A program made the position numbers and the translations under genes. A stretch of 64,000 nt of DNA from Spiribacter sp. 2438 (GTDB lineage: Bacteria; Pseudomonadota; Gammaproteobacteria; Nitrococcales; Nitrococcaceae), in NCBI RefSeq assembly GCF_009676705.1, contig NZ_CP046046.1, positions 1,488,001 through 1,552,000 of the forward strand, read 5' to 3'. Shown in pieces: positions 10,402 to 19,793 of this stretch; the first letter of the stretch is position 1, and each line of letters opens with the position of its first letter. The notes under the pieces are model-generated. The model saw only the letters and a list, made by a program, of their open reading frames with translations, was not told where the DNA came from and ran no database searches.

Positions 10402-10662
10402 ATGAGCGAAAACACCGAAACACCCGATTTCGAGACCGCCCTCAAGACCCTTGAGACGCTGGTTGAGCAGATGGAGCGGGGCGAGTTGACCCTGGAGCAG
10501 TCCCTGCAGTGCTTCGAACAGGGCATACGTCTGACCCGGGAGTGTCAGACCGCGCTCGCTGACGCCGAGCAGCGCGTCGAGATCCTGCTGGAAAAGACAC
10601 CCGACGGTGACACACGCCCCCTTGATGAAGGCATGGATGACCCCGCTTCAACAGACGTTTGA
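10402..10662 (+). CDS. xseB: Exodeoxyribonuclease VII small subunit
   Basis: XseB is the small helical subunit of exonuclease VII, a single-strand DNA exonuclease in which several XseB chains coat the large subunit XseA. The 86-residue protein has the family core FETALKTLETLVEQMERGEL, followed by EQSLQCFEQG, and is acidic at the C-terminus. It overlaps the start of ispA by 26 bases, the usual xseB-ispA pairing. In many relatives dxs follows; here ispA is the last gene and faces typA. Confidence 0.93.
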   Translation: MSENTETPDFETALKTLETLVEQMERGELTLEQSLQCFEQGIRLTRECQTALADAEQRVEILLEKTPDGDTRPLDEGMDDPASTDV

Positions 10663-11524
10663 CCTCTGTCGCGCGCGCGTCGAAAACGCGCTGGACGCCG
10701 TGCTGCCGGATCCGGCGCTCCTGCCCCGGCGCCTGCATGAGGCGATGCGCTATGCGGTGCTGGGACCGGGCAAGCGGCTGCGACCGCTTCTCGTGTATCA
10801 GGGCGGCCAGGTGTTTGGCATTAACGATGAGCGCCTGGATCCACCGGCCTGTGCCGTGGAGCTGATTCACGCCTACTCCCTGGTGCACGATGATCTGCCG
10901 GCCATGGATGACGATGACCTCCGCCGGGGTCGGCCCACGTGTCACCGCGCTTACGACGAGGCCACCGCCATTCTGGTGGGGGACGCGCTACAGACGCTGG
11001 CCTTCCGGCTGATCGCGGCCGCCGAGACACCGGAGCCGCAGCAGCGGCTGGCCATGATCGAGACACTGGCCGCCGCCTGCGGGTCTCGGGGCATGGCGGG
11101 CGGCCAGGCCATGGACCTGGCCGCGGCAGGGCAGCGCATCAACGTGGCCGAACTCGAGGATATGCACATCCACAAGACTGGCGCTCTGATACTTGCCAGC
11201 CTGCGCCTGGGGGCGCTCTGCGCTACCCACACCGAGCGGGCTTCACTGGCTTCGCTGGAGCGTTACGGGCGCTGCATCGGACTCGCATTTCAGGTGCAGG
11301 ACGACATTCTGGATGTCACCGGGACGTCAGCCCTCACCGGCAAATCCAGCGGCGCCGATGCACGGCGGGAAAAGTCCACCTACCCCGGGCTGATGGGGCT
11401 CGCGGAAGCCCGGCGGTTCGCCACCGAACTTCGGGACGAGGCCGTGGAGTCACTAGCCCCCTTTGGTGACCGGGCCGATACCCTGCGAGCCCTCGCCGAC
11501 TACATCGTCGAGCGGGACCACTAG
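10637..11524 (+). CDS. ispA: Farnesyl diphosphate synthase
   Basis: IspA condenses DMAPP and GPP with IPP to make farnesyl diphosphate, the precursor of the long-chain prenyl diphosphates made by IspB and UppS. The two aspartate-rich motifs are DDLPAMDDDD near residue 88 and DDILD near residue 221. The start at 10637 (MTPLQQTF) gives 295 residues and has AAGG five bases upstream; alternatives at 10607 (GTG) and 10625 (ATG) remain possible. It overlaps xseB and ends 11 bases from the convergent typA stop. Confidence 0.92.
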   Translation: MTPLQQTFDLCRARVENALDAVLPDPALLPRRLHEAMRYAVLGPGKRLRPLLVYQGGQVFGINDERLDPPACAVELIHAYSLVHDDLPAMDDDDLRRGRPTCHRAYDEATAILVGDALQTLAFRLIAAAETPEPQQRLAMIETLAAACGSRGMAGGQAMDLAAAGQRINVAELEDMHIHKTGALILASLRLGALCATHTERASLASLERYGRCIGLAFQVQDDILDVTGTSALTGKSSGADARREKSTYPGLMGLAEARRFATELRDEAVESLAPFGDRADTLRALADYIVERDH

Positions 11525-11535
11525 CCAGCGCCGTT

Positions 11536-13377
11536 TCAGCCGCTGGCCTTGGCCGCCCGCTTGCGCTGGTGTTCCAGAAGAAACTTCTTGCGGATGCGGA
11601 TGGCACCGGGAGTCACCTCCACCAGTTCATCATCATCGATGAACTCCAGCGCCTGCTCGAGGGTGAGACGCTGTGGGGGCGTCAGAATGATGTTTTCATC
11701 GGATCCGGCCGCCCGCACGTTGGTCAGCTGTTTTGCCTTCATGGGATTGACCACCAGATCATTGTCGCGGCTGTGCAGTCCGATCACCATGCCTTCGTAG
11801 ACTTCCTCGCCGGGGCTGATGAAGAGCTTGCCACGGTCCTGGAGATTGAACAGCGCATAGGCCAGTGCCTTGCCGTTGGCCATTGCCACCAGCACGCCGT
11901 TAACCCGCTGCCCGTAGTCGGTCCGCTTGACCGGTCCGTAGTGATCAAACACATGGAACATCAACCCCGTGCCTGAGGTGGCGGTCAGAAATTCGGTGCG
12001 GAAGCCGATCAACCCCCGGGCCGGAATGATGTAATCGAGGCGAACCCGGCCGCGGCCGTCGGGCAGCATGTCGGTGAGCTCACCGCCGCGCTCGCCGAGG
12101 CGCTGCATGACCGCACCCTGATAATCCTCTTCGACATCGACGGTAAGCTGCTCGAAGGGCTCCTCCAGCTGTCCGTTTTGCTCACGGGTGATCACTTCCG
12201 GACGGGAGACACCTAGCTCGTAGCCTTCGCGGCGCATGTTCTCGATGAGAATGCCCAGGTGGAGTTCCCCGCGCCCGGACACCCGGAACCGCTCCGGGTC
12301 CTCCGTGTCCTCGACCCGCAGCGCGACATTGTGCTCCAGCTCCCGCATCAGGCGGTCCCGCAACTGCCGGGACGTCACGTATTTGCCCTCCCGACCCACG
12401 AATGGCGAGGTATTGACCTGAAAGGTCATGGACACGGTGGGCTCATCCACGGTCAGCGCAGGCAGGGCCTCCACGTCCGCCGGATCACACAGCGTGTCGG
12501 AAATATTGATGCCATCGATGCCGGTGAACGCAATAATGTCACCGGCGCTGGCCTCCGGGACTTCCACCCGTTCCAGGCCGAGGAAGCCCAGCACCTGGAG
12601 CATGCGAACCGAACGCCGGTTACCATCGCGATCAACGCAGACCAGGGCCTGGCCACTGCTGACCCGACCACGCTCGATGCGGCCTATCCCGATGACCCCG
12701 ACATAGCTGTTGTAGTCCAGCGAAATCACCTGCATCCGAAACGGCCGATCGGCCTCCACCTCCGGGGGCGGCACGCTGTCCCGAATCAGCTCGAAAAGCG
12801 GCGTCATGTCGCCGCCGCGAACCTCGGAGTCCACCCCGGCATAACCGTTCAGGGCGGAGGCGTAAATCACGGGAAAGTCCAGCTGGGCGTCACTGGCGCC
12901 CAGGTTGTCGAACAGGTCGAAGGTCTTATCCACCACCCAGTCCGGGCGGGCGCCGTCCCGGTCCACCTTGTTGACCACGACGATGGGCTTGAGGCCACGG
13001 GCCAGTGCCTTCTGGGTCACAAAGCGGGTCTGCGGCATGGGGCCGTCCACGGCATCCACCAGCAGCAGCACCGAGTCCACCATGGACAGCACCCGCTCCA
13101 CTTCGCCACCGAAGTCGGCGTGCCCCGGCGTGTCAACGATGTTCACCCGTAGATCCTGCCACTGAATGGCGGTGTTCTTGGACAGGATCGTAATTCCACG
13201 CTCGCGCTCGAGGTCGTTGGAATCCATTACCCGTTCCTGGGCGTCACCCCGGGATTCCAGTGTGCCGGACTGCTGCAGGAGCTGATCCACCAGAGTGGTC
13301 TTGCCGTGGTCCACATGGGCGATGATGGCGATGTTGCGCAGGTTGCGAACATCCTGGGAATGGGAACTGCTAGTCAT
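11536..13377 (-). CDS. typA: Ribosome-associated translational GTPase TypA/BipA
   Basis: TypA (BipA) is an EF-G-like GTPase that assists 50S assembly and translation under stress or cold. The 613-residue protein has G1 AHVDHGKTT near residue 19, G3 [12 protein letters not shown] near residue 76 and G4 NKVD near residue 130, then domain II, domain III and the BipA-specific C-terminal domain. [10 protein letters not shown] at 13377 is preferred over an in-frame extension to 13452. A -10-like TACAAT lies about 85 bases upstream, and the leader contains a 6-bp hairpin at 13416-13432. Confidence 0.95.
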   Translation of the reverse strand: MTSSSHSQDVRNLRNIAIIAHVDHGKTTLVDQLLQQSGTLESRGDAQERVMDSNDLERERGITILSKNTAIQWQDLRVNIVDTPGHADFGGEVERVLSMVDSVLLLVDAVDGPMPQTRFVTQKALARGLKPIVVVNKVDRDGARPDWVVDKTFDLFDNLGASDAQLDFPVIYASALNGYAGVDSEVRGGDMTPLFELIRDSVPPPEVEADRPFRMQVISLDYNSYVGVIGIGRIERGRVSSGQALVCVDRDGNRRSVRMLQVLGFLGLERVEVPEASAGDIIAFTGIDGINISDTLCDPADVEALPALTVDEPTVSMTFQVNTSPFVGREGKYVTSRQLRDRLMRELEHNVALRVEDTEDPERFRVSGRGELHLGILIENMRREGYELGVSRPEVITREQNGQLEEPFEQLTVDVEEDYQGAVMQRLGERGGELTDMLPDGRGRVRLDYIIPARGLIGFRTEFLTATSGTGLMFHVFDHYGPVKRTDYGQRVNGVLVAMANGKALAYALFNLQDRGKLFISPGEEVYEGMVIGLHSRDNDLVVNPMKAKQLTNVRAAGSDENIILTPPQRLTLEQALEFIDDDELVEVTPGAIRIRKKFLLEHQRKRAAKASG

Positions 13378-13415
13378 TGGGTTCGCTCGCGAATCGATGA
13401 CGGCCACGGGTCTCA

Positions 13416-13432
13416 CCGGTCGAGATGACCGG
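13416..13432 (-). other. Small hairpin in the typA leader
   Basis: CCGGTC and GACCGG are separated by five bases, giving a 6-bp GC-rich stem between the likely typA promoter and its start codon. No T-run follows. It may only reflect base composition; no role can be assigned. Confidence 0.3.
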
Positions 13433-13506
13433 CACCAGGCCGAACAGGGCAAACCGGGGATTGTACAGACTGCGGCGCAACATGGGTGATCCCGGAGTCG
13501 CCGGCA

Positions 13507-14967
13507 TCAACGCCGGCCCATGACCCAGGCCACCAGCACCAGCAGCGGAAAGATCTCCAGCCGCCCAAGCAGCATCAGCAGGCTCAGCACCAGCGCGGCG
13601 GCGGAATCCAGGCCCGGCCCCGCGAGACCGGTGGAAAGCCCCGAGTTAAAGAGGGCCGAAGCGGTGTCGAAGAACACATGGGCGAGCCGCGTGTCCTCGG
13701 GAAGCCAATGCAGCAGGGTGAAGACCCCCAGCAGCCAGAGCAGCATGAAAATACCCACCAGACGAGCTGCGATTCGCCCCAGATTCGCCACCTCATCCGG
13801 CGGCAGACGCTGGCCATCATGCTGAACGGTGACCATTTCATGGGGCGTTGCTCTCAGGGAGCGCAACTGGGACAGCAGATCCTTGAGCAACAGACCCACT
13901 CGAAGCAGCTTGACGCCACCGCCGGTGGACCCGGTCATGCCGCCCATGAGCACCGCCAGCAGGACCAGGAGCAGGGCCGCATCGGACCAACGTGAAAGAT
14001 CCGCGGCGGCAAAGCCGGTGGTGGTAATCGCAGACACCCAGACAAAGACCGTGTCGACCAGGCCACCCACCTCCAGGGGCAGGCCTCGCTCCAGCCACAA
14101 CGCCACGGCACCGCCCGCCGTGATCCAGACCATAAGGCGCAGCTCGGTCAGCTGCCAGAGACGCGACAGCGGCACCCGCTCGACAATCAGGCGGTAGTGG
14201 ACCAGAAAACTGATCGCCCCGGCGATCATGATCGGAATGTAGACGATCTTGACCGGCACCGAAGCACTCATGACGCTATCGTCAGTGATGGTGAATCCGC
14301 CGGTGGCGATGGCTGTCATGCCGTGGTTGACGGCCCTCCAGACCGGCTCCCCGGCCAGCCATAGCAGGCCGATCGCAACCAGCGTATAGCCCACGTAGAT
14401 CAGCCAGATGGCCCGAACCGTGGATTTCACGGTGGGCAGAATTTTCTCTTCTCGGGCCTCGGAGAAATACAGATTCAGCGCACCGCGCTCCGCCGGCAGG
14501 ATCGCCAGCAACAGAAGAATCACTCCGATCCCCCCGACCCACTGACTGAAACTCCGCCACCACTGCAGGTGCATCGGGAGCTCCGAGGGGTGCGCGATGA
14601 TGGTCAGGCCCGTGGACGTGAACCCGGAGACCGACTCGAAGATCGCCTGCGCGGGGCTCTGGAATGAGTTCAGCGTCGCGAGATTCGGACCGAACAGGGC
14701 GGCCAGCCAGAATGGCAAAGCACCCACCAGCGCGATCAGGGCCCAGCTGATGGCGGCGATCAGCATGGACTGATAACGCCGGAATGGACCCACCCCCCGG
14801 GTGGTCCAGATCAGTGCCTGGCCCGATCCCAGCGCCGCCAGCGCGGTCAGCAGCAGCCCGGGCAGCGCCCACGCCTCTCCCGAGAGCCAGGCCACCGGCA
14901 CCGACAGCAACGCCATCAGTCCCGGTACATGCAGGAGAAAGCCGACGCCGCGCAGGACTTCGCGCAC
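13507..14967 (-). CDS. trkH: Trk-type potassium uptake membrane protein
   Basis: TrkH forms the potassium translocation pathway, built from four M1-P-M2 repeats. The 486-residue protein is strongly hydrophobic and shows pore-loop segments such as VSGFTSTGLT near residue 115, ATGGFTITDD near residue 225, TTGFAAADLS near residue 325 and a final repeat near residue 445. It lies 3 bases downstream of the RCK regulatory gene at 14971, so the two are cotranscribed. Potassium uptake by Trk fits osmotic adaptation and matches the large cation/proton antiporter locus elsewhere in the window. Confidence 0.93.
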   Translation of the reverse strand: MREVLRGVGFLLHVPGLMALLSVPVAWLSGEAWALPGLLLTALAALGSGQALIWTTRGVGPFRRYQSMLIAAISWALIALVGALPFWLAALFGPNLATLNSFQSPAQAIFESVSGFTSTGLTIIAHPSELPMHLQWWRSFSQWVGGIGVILLLLAILPAERGALNLYFSEAREEKILPTVKSTVRAIWLIYVGYTLVAIGLLWLAGEPVWRAVNHGMTAIATGGFTITDDSVMSASVPVKIVYIPIMIAGAISFLVHYRLIVERVPLSRLWQLTELRLMVWITAGGAVALWLERGLPLEVGGLVDTVFVWVSAITTTGFAAADLSRWSDAALLLVLLAVLMGGMTGSTGGGVKLLRVGLLLKDLLSQLRSLRATPHEMVTVQHDGQRLPPDEVANLGRIAARLVGIFMLLWLLGVFTLLHWLPEDTRLAHVFFDTASALFNSGLSTGLAGPGLDSAAALVLSLLMLLGRLEIFPLLVLVAWVMGRR

Positions 14968-14970
14968 GGC

Positions 14971-15651
14971 TCAGCCCTCGAGGTTATGTTCGCGGAAGAG
15001 TCGTCGCCGGCGACCGTGCAGGCGCTCTGGTGCAAACAGAATGACGCCGTCGCCGGCGGCGAGGGTGTCTTTGGGAGCCAGTTCCCGGGTCTCGCCGTCG
15101 CGTACCCGGGCGATCATCTTCAGGCCGTCGGCCAGCAGGTCACTCTTCGTCAGTTCGGCGGCGTTCATGCCAATCAGGGGAGAGGCCTCGCCCAGGGTCA
15201 GCTCGATGATCTGCTGGCCGCCGCTCAGGGTGGTGACGTCGCGGGTCTCCGGAAGCAGGGTGATGTCCAGAAGGTGCTGGGCAACCAGGCGCTCCGGGTC
15301 GGCCAGTACCCGCACTCCCAGCCGTCGGAACAGCGCCACGTGGGCCTCCCGATTGACTGTGCTGGTCAGCGTCCCGATCCCCGCTTCCTGGCCCAGCAGC
15401 ATGGCCATGATGTTGGTGGAGTCATCGTCGGTGGTGGCGATCAGTGCTTCGGCACGGTCCAGCTGACTTTCCTGAGCGAACCCCTCGTCGCCCACGTCCA
15501 TGGCAAGAACCCGGGCATCAAAACGCTGGGCACAGGTTTCCGCCAGCTGCGGGTCCGACTCCACCACCACCACGTCATTACTGCCTGTGGCCAGCGCTCG
15601 CTCCACCAGACTGGTACCGACCGTGCCGGCGCCGATGATCACAATCAGCAT
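14971..15651 (-). CDS. trkA: TrkA-like potassium channel regulator with a single RCK unit
   Basis: This cytoplasmic regulator binds nucleotide and gates TrkH. The 226-residue protein has one Rossmann (RCK-N) domain beginning IVIIGAGTVGTSL, followed by one RCK-C domain (residues about 135-220, with SPLIGMNAAEL). E. coli TrkA has two such units in tandem (about 458 residues), so this is a half-length, KtrA-like form that would need to assemble as an octameric ring. It is followed within 3 bases by trkH, supporting the functional pairing. Confidence 0.88.
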   Translation of the reverse strand: MLIVIIGAGTVGTSLVERALATGSNDVVVVESDPQLAETCAQRFDARVLAMDVGDEGFAQESQLDRAEALIATTDDDSTNIMAMLLGQEAGIGTLTSTVNREAHVALFRRLGVRVLADPERLVAQHLLDITLLPETRDVTTLSGGQQIIELTLGEASPLIGMNAAELTKSDLLADGLKMIARVRDGETRELAPKDTLAAGDGVILFAPERLHGRRRRLFREHNLEG

Positions 15652-15689
15652 GGATGGCCTCGCTGTGTTTGCTCAGGCGACGGTTGCCA

Positions 15690-16706
15690 TCATACGCACA
15701 GCGGCGGCTCCTGCATCGCGGCCGCTTGTTCGCGGAGGCTCAGGACATGCGCCTCCCAGTACCGGTGATCGCCAAACCAGGGGAAAGCCGCCGGAAAGGC
15801 CGGGTCGTCCCAGCGCCGCGCCAGCCAGGCGGCGTAGTGCATCATTCGCAGGGTGCGCAGCGCCTCCAGTAGCTGCAACTCCCGGGGGTCAAACTCGCAG
15901 AACTGTTCATAGCCGGTCAGCAGATCGGCCAGCTGGATGGTGCGTTCCGGGCGGTCACCGGCCAGCATCATCCACAGATCCTGAATGGCCGGCCCGGTAC
16001 GACAGTCATCCAGGTCCACCAGGTGAGGCCCGGCAGGCGTCCAGAGAATATTGCCCGGGTGGAAGTCGCCGTGCAGCCGGATTGGTGTCCATTCACCGGC
16101 GCGCTGGAACGCGGCCTCGATGTCCAGCAACAGATCGTCGGTGAGCGACCGGTAGGCCGGCTCCAGATGGTCCGGGATCCAGCCCTCCGCCAGCAGAAAA
16201 TCACGGCTGCCACGCCCCATCCACTCCGCATCAACCTGGGGGCGATGCTGGAATTGCCGGGCAGCGCCCACCGTGTGAAGGCGGCCCAGCAGACGCCCAA
16301 GCCACTCCAGAGTGTCCGGGTCGTCCAGTTCCGGCGCGTGACCGCCGCGACGGGGATACACGGCGAAGAAAAATCCCTGGTAAGCCCGGAGCGTCTCGTG
16401 ACCTGCCGCCAGCGGTGGGACCACCGGAATGTCGTGATCCGCCAGCTCGTGAGCGAAGGCATGCTCCTCCTGCAGCGCCTCGGCGGACCAGCGCCCCGGC
16501 CGATAAACCTTGAGGATCACAAAGTCGCCGTCATCGAGACCGATCTGGTAGACCCGGTTTTCGTAGCTATTCAGCGCCAGCAGCCGCCCGTCCGGCGCCA
16601 GGCCGGTGGATTCCACCATGTCCAGCAGCAGCCCCGGGTTCATGGCCGAAAACGGATGAACCGACGAGGCTGCCGGCGGCGCTTGATCCCGGTCGGGGTC
16701 AGTCAT
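15690..16706 (-). CDS. srkA: Stress response kinase A (RdoA/YihE family)
   Basis: SrkA is a cytoplasmic Ser/Thr kinase with an aminoglycoside-phosphotransferase-like fold; in E. coli it protects against stress-induced death. The 338-residue protein shows FVILKVYRPGRW (ATP-site lysine) near residue 63, the catalytic loop HGDFHPGNIL near residue 215 and the metal-binding LVDLDDC near residue 229. A variable 20-residue N-terminus precedes the conserved core; an internal Met at residue 22 is an alternative start. It overlaps the upstream rnm gene by 8 bases. Confidence 0.9.
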   Translation of the reverse strand: MTDPDRDQAPPAASSVHPFSAMNPGLLLDMVESTGLAPDGRLLALNSYENRVYQIGLDDGDFVILKVYRPGRWSAEALQEEHAFAHELADHDIPVVPPLAAGHETLRAYQGFFFAVYPRRGGHAPELDDPDTLEWLGRLLGRLHTVGAARQFQHRPQVDAEWMGRGSRDFLLAEGWIPDHLEPAYRSLTDDLLLDIEAAFQRAGEWTPIRLHGDFHPGNILWTPAGPHLVDLDDCRTGPAIQDLWMMLAGDRPERTIQLADLLTGYEQFCEFDPRELQLLEALRTLRMMHYAAWLARRWDDPAFPAAFPWFGDHRYWEAHVLSLREQAAAMQEPPLCV

Positions 16707-17547
16707 AACCGGCTCCCCAACGCCGCCAGATGGGTTTCAGGTCCGGCGGCACGGCGGGCAAACGTCCAATGGCAATCCAGGGAAAATCCGGATCATGGAA
16801 GTCCGAACCAATGGAAGCTTCCAGCCCGAATCGCTTCGCCAGCGCCGATGCCGCGGCAAGGTCGTCGCGGCCGCCACCGCCACTGGCCACTTCGATGGCA
16901 TCGCCGCCGGCCGTCACGAAGGCCTGAACTGCCGCCCGCAGGGCACCCCGGGAAAGCCGGTACCGGAGTGGATGGGCAAACACGGCGAGCCCGCCCGCCC
17001 GGTGAATCCAGCCGACCACTTCATCGATGGTCGCCCAGTCCACCGGGGCATAACCGGGCCGGCCGCGCTGCAGGTAGCGGTCGAACGCGTGGGGCATGTC
17101 GCGGGCATGGCCGGCTTCCACCAGAGCCCGGGCGAAGTGCGCGCGCCCAGGGACTCCCGCTGACGCCAGGGTGGCGACCCGGTCACGGATGTCGGCCATG
17201 CCGGCTCGGGCAAGCCGTTCGGCAATGCGATCCGCACGCTGCCGCCGCTCCCGCTGCTGACGGGCCACACCGGCGACCAGAACCGCCGCCGACGGATCCA
17301 GATCCAGTCCGACGATGTGAACCACCCCCCGGGCCCAGCGAGCGGAGAGCTCAATGCCCGCCCGACAGTCGATGCCCTCGACCCGAGCGGCGCCGGCGGC
17401 GGCGTCCAGCCCGTCCAGGGTGTCATGATCCGTCAGTGCCATGAGCTTGACACCGGCCTGGGCGGCGCGGGCAACCACGTCAGCCGGGGCCAGACGACCA
17501 TCGGAGGCGGTGCTGTGCAGGTGGAGATCGACGGGGCTTTGCCGCAT
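16699..17547 (-). CDS. rnm: PHP-domain 5'-3' exonuclease (RNase AM/YciV, TrpH family)
   Basis: The 282-residue protein has the polymerase-and-histidinol-phosphatase fold with metal ligands DLHLHSTASDG near residue 7, ALTDHDT near residue 37, FAHPLRY near residue 191 and a C-terminal SDFHDP near residue 254. The family includes E. coli RNase AM, which trims 5' ends of rRNA, and phosphoesterases acting on 3',5'-bisphosphates, so the exact substrate is inferred from similarity. It overlaps srkA and diverges from argD across an 89-base spacer. Confidence 0.88.
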   Translation of the reverse strand: MRQSPVDLHLHSTASDGRLAPADVVARAAQAGVKLMALTDHDTLDGLDAAAGAARVEGIDCRAGIELSARWARGVVHIVGLDLDPSAAVLVAGVARQQRERRQRADRIAERLARAGMADIRDRVATLASAGVPGRAHFARALVEAGHARDMPHAFDRYLQRGRPGYAPVDWATIDEVVGWIHRAGGLAVFAHPLRYRLSRGALRAAVQAFVTAGGDAIEVASGGGGRDDLAAASALAKRFGLEASIGSDFHDPDFPWIAIGRLPAVPPDLKPIWRRWGAGYD

Positions 17548-17557
17548 ATTGACTGTC

Positions 17558-17586
17558 TTGTGGCGCTTTGCCGCCCATCCTATACT
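17558..17586 (+). promoter_or_regulatory. Predicted argD promoter
   Basis: TTGTGG at 17558-17563 and TATACT at 17581-17586 are separated by 17 bases, a good sigma-70-type match. The predicted transcription start would fall near 17592, immediately before the hairpin at 17595-17613. Confidence 0.6.
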
Positions 17587-17594
17587 GAACCACT

Positions 17595-17623
17595 CGGCAG
17601 CCGCAGGCTGCCGTCTGTTTTTT
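17595..17623 (+). promoter_or_regulatory. Perfect hairpin with T-run in the argD leader
   Basis: CGGCAGCC (17595-17602), a GCA loop and GGCTGCCG (17606-17613) form a perfect 8-bp stem, followed by TCTGTTTTTT. This looks like an intrinsic terminator, but it starts only a few bases after the predicted transcription start and ends directly before the argD ribosome-binding site GGAGG. A 5' stem-loop stabilising the mRNA or controlling ribosome access is at least as likely as attenuation. Confidence 0.5.
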
Positions 17624-17636
17624 GGAGGTCCGCATC

Positions 17637-18833
17637 ATGTCATCGGCGCTGATGCCCACCTATGCCCGGCTGGACGTGGCCTTCCAGCGAGGTCAGGGCA
17701 GCTGGCTCGAAGATACCCGGGGACGCTGGTACCTGGATGCCCTGTCCGGGATTGCGGTCTGCGGTCTGGGCCATGCCCACCCGGCGGTGGCCAGAGCCGT
17801 GGCGGAGCAGGCCGAGACCCTGGTGCACACCTCGAATCTCTACCAGGTTCCTCACCAGACCACCCTGGGCGAGCGGTTATGCACGCTGTCCGGGCTTGAG
17901 CAGGTTTTCTTTGCCAACAGTGGCGCCGAAGCCAACGAAGCAGCCATCAAGCTGGCACGGCTTCATGGTCACCATCGCGGCATCGCTGACCCGGAAATTA
18001 TCGTCGCCGACAACGCCTTCCATGGCCGCACCCTGGGCGCCCTGGCGGCCACCGGCAACAAAAAGGCCCAGACCGGCTTCGGGCCGCTGCCCGCCGGCTT
18101 CCGCCGGGTTCCCTATGGCGACATGGACGCGGTGGAAGCCGCCGCCTCGCCGAAGACCGCCGCGGTATTTGTGGAGCCCATTCAGGGCGAAGGCGGCATT
18201 AACGTCCCACCCGCGGGCTACCTGACCGCGCTGCGGGAGTGTTGCGATCGCCACGGCTGGCTGCTGATGCTCGATGAGGTGCAGAGCGGGGTGGCCCGCA
18301 CGGGGCAGTGGTTTGCCTATCAGCACGAGGCGGTGCAGCCCGATGTGGTGACGCTGGCCAAGGCGCTGGCCAATGGCATACCGATTGGTGCCTGCCTGGC
18401 TGGGGGTCAGGCACGGGATGTGCTGGGCCCCGGCAGCCACGGCACCACCTTTGGCGGCAACCCCCTGTCTGCCCGGGCGGCACTGGCGGTGCTGGACACC
18501 ATTGAAGCGGAGGGTCTGGCGGCGCGGGCCGCGGCGCTGGGCGACCGGATCCGCGAGGGCCTTCGCGACGGCCTCAGCGACCACCCGCAGCTCATCGAAA
18601 TTCGCGGCAAGGGCCTGATGGTAGGGGTGGAAATGCGTGACCCCTGCGGCCAACTGGTAGCCCAGGCGCTTGAGGCCGGGCTGCTGATCAATGTCACCGC
18701 CGGCCGTGTCGTCCGGCTGCTGCCGCCGCTGATTCTCAGTGATGCCGAGGCCGACGAACTCGTCAGCCGGCTGTTGCCCCTCATTCAGCAACTCGCCCCG
18801 GCGCACCAGCCCTCGCAGGCTTCGTCCGCCTGA
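17637..18833 (+). CDS. argD: Acetylornithine aminotransferase
   Basis: ArgD is a class III PLP aminotransferase acting on N-acetylglutamate semialdehyde in arginine synthesis, and often also on succinyl-diaminopimelate in lysine synthesis. The 398-residue protein has [12 protein letters not shown] near residue 97, the PLP aspartate in MLDEVQSG near residue 213 and the Schiff-base lysine in [13 protein letters not shown] near residue 242. The start at 17637 is fixed by GGAGG eight bases upstream; an in-frame codon at 17622 is rejected. argF follows after 19 bases, and argJ at 54.9 kb supplies another step of the pathway. Confidence 0.94.
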   Translation: MSSALMPTYARLDVAFQRGQGSWLEDTRGRWYLDALSGIAVCGLGHAHPAVARAVAEQAETLVHTSNLYQVPHQTTLGERLCTLSGLEQVFFANSGAEANEAAIKLARLHGHHRGIADPEIIVADNAFHGRTLGALAATGNKKAQTGFGPLPAGFRRVPYGDMDAVEAAASPKTAAVFVEPIQGEGGINVPPAGYLTALRECCDRHGWLLMLDEVQSGVARTGQWFAYQHEAVQPDVVTLAKALANGIPIGACLAGGQARDVLGPGSHGTTFGGNPLSARAALAVLDTIEAEGLAARAAALGDRIREGLRDGLSDHPQLIEIRGKGLMVGVEMRDPCGQLVAQALEAGLLINVTAGRVVRLLPPLILSDAEADELVSRLLPLIQQLAPAHQPSQASSA

Positions 18834-18852
18834 GCACTGGAGACCCTCTGTG

Positions 18853-19752
18853 ATGACGCCCCGTCATTTTCTCACCCTTGACGATCTGACCAGCGAAGAA
18901 CTGGCCGGGCTGCTGCGCCGGGCCGCGGAGCTGCGGGAAGCCCACCATGCGGGGGCGCTCCACGAGCCGCTCCGGGGGCGAGTGCTGGGGATGATCTTCG
19001 AGAAGTCCTCCACCCGGACCCGGGTGTCCTTCGAGGCCGGCATGGCCCAGCTGGGTGGCAGCGCGATCTTTCTGTCGCCGCGTGACAGCCAGCTGGGCCG
19101 CGGTGAACCCATTGAGGACACCGCCCGGGTGCTCTCCGGGATGGTGGATGCGGTGATGATTCGCACCTTCGCCCACGACAATGTCCAGCGGTTTGCCAGC
19201 GCATCCGCAGTGCCGGTGATCAACGGCCTGACCGATGATCATCATCCCTGCCAGCTACTGGCGGATCTGCAGACCTGGCAGGCCCATGTCGGTGACCCCG
19301 GCGGACGCGTGGTGGCCTGGATGGGCGATGGCAACAACATGTGCCGATCCTGGATGCAGGCCGCCGAAAAAATGGGGTTCACGCTGCGAATCGGTTGCCC
19401 GGGGGACTATGCCCCCGAAGACATCAACGATTACCCCGCCAGTCGGCACTGCCATGACCCCGACGAGGCAGTGGCTGATGCGGATCTGGTGGTCACCGAT
19501 GTGTGGGCGAGCATGGGGATGGAGGACGAGACCAATGACCGCCTGCAGGCCTTTCTGGCCTATCAGGTGAACAGCGAGCTGATGGCAAAAGCCAGAACCG
19601 AGGCGCTGTTCATGCACTGCCTACCGGCCCATCGCGGCGAGGAAGTCAGCGCCGAAGTCATTGATGGGCCGCAGAGCGTCGTCTGGGAGGAGGCGGAGAA
19701 CCGTCTCCACGCCCAGAAAGCGCTGCTGGAATGGCTGATCCTCGGTCGCTGA
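18853..19752 (+). CDS. argF: Ornithine carbamoyltransferase
   Basis: ArgF makes citrulline from ornithine and carbamoyl phosphate. The 299-residue protein starts [12 protein letters not shown], with an in-frame GTG one codon upstream as an alternative. It has the carbamoyl-phosphate loop [12 protein letters not shown] near residue 50, HPCQLLAD near residue 130, DVWASMG near residue 216 and the ornithine-binding [12 protein letters not shown] near residue 256. These features separate it from aspartate carbamoyltransferase. It is adjacent to argD and faces phoU. Confidence 0.94.
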   Translation: MTPRHFLTLDDLTSEELAGLLRRAAELREAHHAGALHEPLRGRVLGMIFEKSSTRTRVSFEAGMAQLGGSAIFLSPRDSQLGRGEPIEDTARVLSGMVDAVMIRTFAHDNVQRFASASAVPVINGLTDDHHPCQLLADLQTWQAHVGDPGGRVVAWMGDGNNMCRSWMQAAEKMGFTLRIGCPGDYAPEDINDYPASRHCHDPDEAVADADLVVTDVWASMGMEDETNDRLQAFLAYQVNSELMAKARTEALFMHCLPAHRGEEVSAEVIDGPQSVVWEEAENRLHAQKALLEWLILGR

Positions 19753-19781
19753 GCCCCGCTCGGTAGCGACGCCGGGGGCTC
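19751..19781. other. Inverted repeat between argF and phoU
   Basis: GAGCCCC (19751-19757) and GGGGCTC (19775-19781) form a 7-bp stem with a 17-base loop between the two convergent genes; the left arm overlaps the argF stop. No T-run follows on either strand, so it is not a canonical intrinsic terminator. Confidence 0.35.
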
Positions 19782-19793
19782 GGTGTAGTGCGA

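Noticed and set aside
10290-10526. 79-codon N-terminal extension of parE
   Set aside because: The extension overlaps the divergent xseB gene and the residues do not resemble ParE; the true start is 10289.
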